A stretch of DNA of 8,154 nt from Pseudomonadota bacterium (GTDB lineage Bacteria; Pseudomonadota; Alphaproteobacteria; Rhizobiales; Xanthobacteraceae), in NCBI GenBank assembly GCA_023431725.1, contig JAEYVN010000332.1, forward strand, positions 1 through 8,154, in the 5' to 3' direction. Under the pieces are notes generated by a model. It made no database searches. It was not told the DNA's origin and saw only the letters and a program-made list of their open reading frames with translations. The position numbers and the translations under genes are program-made. This document shows positions 6,446 to 8,154 of the stretch, one piece after another. The stretch's first letter is position 1; each line of letters opens with the position of its first letter.

Positions 6446-7049
6446 CAGCGTCAAGAAGCTTGCGGTGGTGACCGGCGCATCTACCGGCATAGGACTCGAA
6501 CTCGCAAGGGAATGCGCGCGAAACAATTTCGATCTCATCATCGCCGCCAACGAGCCGCAGATAGAGGATGCAGCCGAGCTTGCCCGTGGCGACGGCGCCC
6601 GCGTCGAAACCGTGCAAGCCGATCTTGCCACGATGGAGGGTGTCGATCGCTTGTACGACAAAATCGCCGGACGCACGGTTCACGCCCTGCTCGCCAATGC
6701 CGGCCGCGGTCTCGGCCGAGCGTTTCTCGATCAGGACATCGGCGACATCCGCTGTGTCATCGACACCAACGTTACGGGCACGGTCTATCTGATCCACAAG
6801 ACCGGACGTGACATGCGCGATCGAGGCGACGGCCGCATCCTCATCACGGGCTCGATCGCGGGCTTCATTCCCGGTTCGTACCAGGCGGTTTACAACGGCA
6901 CCAAGGCGTTCCTGGATTCCTTCTCCTACGCCCTCCGCGAGGAACTGAAGGATTCAGGCGTGACCGTGACGTGCCTGATGCCGGGCCCGACCGAGACGGA
7001 CTTCTTCCGCCGCGCCGACATGATGGACACGAAAGTCCGCCACCGATGA
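6438..7049 (+). CDS. short-chain dehydrogenase/reductase, C-terminus lost to a frameshift
   Basis: This is a classical SDR oxidoreductase as read: 203 residues ending at a TGA at 7047-7049. The cofactor motif TGASTGIG is at residues 12-19, NAG at 87-89, and the catalytic residues are N111, S139, Y152 and K156 (YNGTK). The PGPTETDFF segment near 190 follows, as usual. All catalytic residues are present, but the frame then ends in an unrelated VRHR. The expected last 60 or so residues continue in another frame to 7227 (see next feature), so the intact gene would be 6438-7227, about 263 residues. The lost part normally completes the substrate side and the oligomer contacts. The start overlaps the dehydrogenase stop by 8 bases, so the two are probably coupled and act on related alcohol/carbonyl substrates; the substrate is unknown. 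A single-base sequencing error is an alternative explanation. Confidence 0.88.
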   Translation: MLDSVKKLAVVTGASTGIGLELARECARNNFDLIIAANEPQIEDAAELARGDGARVETVQADLATMEGVDRLYDKIAGRTVHALLANAGRGLGRAFLDQDIGDIRCVIDTNVTGTVYLIHKTGRDMRDRGDGRILITGSIAGFIPGSYQAVYNGTKAFLDSFSYALREELKDSGVTVTCLMPGPTETDFFRRADMMDTKVRHR

Positions 7050-7227
7050 CAAGGCCGACGCCGCCAAAGTCGCCAAGGATAGCTTCAAGGCGATGATGAA
7101 TGGCGACGGCGGCATTGTCAGCGGCCTGCAGAACAAACTGGAGGTCGCAGCTGCGCATGTCATGCCGGCCGAAACCCTGGCGAGACGGCATTCGAAGATG
7201 GCGGAGCCCGGAACAGCCAAAAAGTGA
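7036..7227 (+). pseudogene. out-of-frame C-terminal remnant of the SDR at 6438
   Basis: Read in the frame one base ahead, this stretch gives [17 protein letters not shown], then KAMMNGDGG near 7093 and a tail with HSKMAEPGTAKK, ending in TGA at 7225-7227. That is the normal C-terminal helix and tail of this SDR subgroup (D-K-D-D-P--VAK-GF-AM, then R-K-MAEPG). It joins the upstream frame if one base is removed around the AAA at 7032-7034, or two are added nearby. It has no start codon or ribosome binding site of its own, so it should not be translated separately. Confidence 0.85.
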
Positions 7228-7245
7228 GCTTAGGATTCACCCCGG

Positions 7246-7758
7246 CTATTTCGTTGCAGACGGTTCCACCGCAACAAAGGCCCTGGCGAACTCGTCCGAG
7301 GCCAGAAAGCTCAGCGTCTTGCGCAGCTCGGCGGCTTTCTTCTTGCCGAACGTCGCCTCAAAGCGCCCTTGCGCTTTCGTCCATAACGCCCTCGCCGCCT
7401 TCACCTTTCGCTCGCCGGCCGCCGTCAGCCTGACGCGCTTTGCGCGCTTGTCGCGGTCGTCGGGAAAGGTCTCAACGAGGCCATCGCGCATCAGCGGCTT
7501 CAGCGTATGGCCCAGCGCCGACAGATCCATCACCAAAGCTTCGGCCAGTCGCGCCATCGTCGGCTGATCCAGCGCCACCACGTACGACAGCAGCCCGAAT
7601 TGGGTCGCCCGCAATCCGCTCGGGCTGATGATGTCTTCGTAAAGCTGCCCCAGCTGGCGCGCCGCCTGTCGCAACACGGCATTGTTACACACACCCGGGT
7701 CGAGGTCTGACAGCGTCATGTCCTGCTTTTTCTCCTTAGCCACCGCCTGGCGGCGCAT
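7246..7758 (-). CDS. MarR-family winged-helix transcriptional regulator
   Basis: This is a dimeric MarR-type regulator of about 170 residues. From the inner methionine at 7719 the order is CNNAVLRQAARQLGQLY (dimer helix), LRATQFGLLSYV, the HTH with MARLAEALVMDLSALGHTLKPLMRDGLV, the wing with DDRDKRAKRVRLTAAG, and a long C-terminal helix. The start is unsettled. ATG at 7758 has GAAAGGA 8 bases before it and is preferred; ATG at 7767 directly abuts that site; ATG at 7719 has AAGGAG 12 bases away and begins at the usual family N-terminus (157 residues). The frame stays open to 7926, but that part runs into the divergent SDR and is not credible. It is divergent from the SDR at 7856, with 20-bp-phased repeats between, and converges on the broken SDR with an 18-base gap. 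It probably represses the divergent SDR and itself; the inducer is unknown. Confidence 0.9.
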   Translation of the reverse strand: MRRQAVAKEKKQDMTLSDLDPGVCNNAVLRQAARQLGQLYEDIISPSGLRATQFGLLSYVVALDQPTMARLAEALVMDLSALGHTLKPLMRDGLVETFPDDRDKRAKRVRLTAAGERKVKAARALWTKAQGRFEATFGKKKAAELRKTLSFLASDEFARAFVAVEPSATK

Positions 7759-7800
7759 TGGTTTCATCCTTTCGCATGACTTGTCCGACGGCCAGTAACA

Positions 7801-7837
7801 TGCATATGCCTGTAGTTGGTTGCATATACCTGTAATT
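7801..7837. repeat. two 17-base direct repeats at exact 20-bp spacing, likely operator
   Basis: TGCATATgCCTGTAgTT (7801-7817) and TGCATATaCCTGTAaTT (7821-7837) differ at two of 17 positions and start exactly 20 bases apart, so both face the same side of the helix. They lie between the MarR gene and the divergent SDR, 18 bases before the SDR start codon. A possible SDR promoter, TTGTCC (7781-7786) and TATGCC (7805-7810), overlaps the first copy. This placement suits a repressor site. Confidence 0.65.
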
Positions 7838-7855
7838 ATCGAAGGAGACAACGAC

Positions 7856-8154
7856 ATGACCGCTGATGCGTCAAAGGAAACTGCCTCGAAGGGGACTGCC
7901 CTCATCACCGGTGCCTCCTCCGGCATCGGCGCAGTCTATGCCGATCGGCTTGCCCGCCGCGGCTATGACCTCATTCTCGTCGCCCGCACCGAACAACGGT
8001 TGCGCGCGGTGGCCGACAAGGTGATGGCCGAAACAGGGCGCAGCGCGCAGACAGTGATCGCCGACCTCGGCAAGAAGGACGATCTGCTGCGGGTGGAAGC
8101 GATCCTGCGCGACGACCCCGCAATCACCATGCTGGTGAACAATGCCGGCTTCGC
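7856..8154 (+). CDS. short-chain dehydrogenase/reductase, N-terminal part (partial)
   Basis: These are the first 99 residues of a second SDR, cut by the right edge. The NAD(P)-binding motif TGASSGIG is at residues 18-25, an arginine follows the second strand (ILVARTE, about 43-49), which favours NADP, D-L near 74 follows the third strand, and NNAG is at about 94-97. Catalytic Ser, Tyr and Lys would lie beyond the window. The start is firm: AAGGAG (7842-7847) is 8 bases before the ATG. It resembles the group of SDRs annotated as SDR-family NAD(P)-dependent oxidoreductases of unknown substrate, and differs clearly in sequence from the SDR at 6438, so it is not a recent duplicate. Expression is probably controlled by the divergent MarR-type regulator through the repeats at 7801-7837. 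Confidence 0.92.
   Translation, partial: MTADASKETASKGTALITGASSGIGAVYADRLARRGYDLILVARTEQRLRAVADKVMAETGRSAQTVIADLGKKDDLLRVEAILRDDPAITMLVNNAGF

Noticed and set aside
5213..6676. 487-residue open frame on the minus strand opposite the dehydrogenase
   Set aside because: It covers a certain dehydrogenase and the start of the SDR, resembles no family, and follows from codon bias.
7032..7049. programmed ribosomal frameshift in the SDR
   Set aside because: There is only a short AAA run, no slippery heptamer or clear downstream stimulator, and SDRs are not known to use this; mutation or sequencing error is simpler.
7768..7926. longer MarR start at 7926
   Set aside because: It would cross the operator-like repeats and the start of the divergent SDR; the added residues do not resemble the family.
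1..8154. mobile element, CRISPR, defence island or biosynthetic cluster
   Set aside because: No transposase, integrase, regular repeat array, nuclease or synthase genes were seen; all genes are common chromosomal families.

Overview
The window looks like chromosomal DNA of a high-GC alphaproteobacterium, most likely Hyphomicrobiales (Rhizobiales, Bradyrhizobium/Xanthobacteraceae-like). The best clue is a homologue of the complex I accessory subunit NDUFA12, which among bacteria is typical of alphaproteobacteria. The codon bias, which opens long false ORFs opposite real genes, and the EcfG-like promoter fit this. No tRNA, rRNA, CRISPR array, insertion sequence or phage gene was seen.

Layout. 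Positions 1-533 (minus) hold the start of a luciferase-like flavin monooxygenase that runs off the left edge. After a 335-base stretch without a gene, ndufA12 (869-1279, minus) is divergent from an MscS-type channel (1378-2571, plus). A cation diffusion facilitator exporter (2664-3551, plus) follows and converges on an NADPH-dependent FMN/quinone reductase (3663-4256, minus). The reductase is divergent from an HxlR-type regulator with a single cysteine (4357-4767, plus, TTG start). A strong terminator separates this regulator from a 69-residue KGG-repeat stress protein (4950-5159, plus). Next come a long perfect palindrome, a formaldehyde dehydrogenase-like zinc alcohol dehydrogenase (5228-6445) and a short-chain dehydrogenase (SDR, from 6438). 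The SDR overlaps the dehydrogenase by 8 bases and is broken by a frameshift near 7032-7049. A MarR-type regulator (7246-7758, minus) is divergent from a second SDR (7856 to the right edge), with two 17-base direct repeats spaced exactly 20 bp between them.

How the genes may work together. Most of the window fits detoxification and stress: a putative redox-sensing regulator/reductase pair, a stress protein with an EcfG-like promoter, an aldehyde/alcohol-oxidising dehydrogenase with an SDR, and a MarR/SDR pair. The families are ordinary. No clearly new multi-gene system was found. The points most worth checking are the SDR frameshift, the 20-bp-phased repeats, the EcfG-like promoter with its inverted repeat, the palindrome between the KGG gene and the dehydrogenase, and the Fur/Mur-like near-palindrome before the metal exporter.
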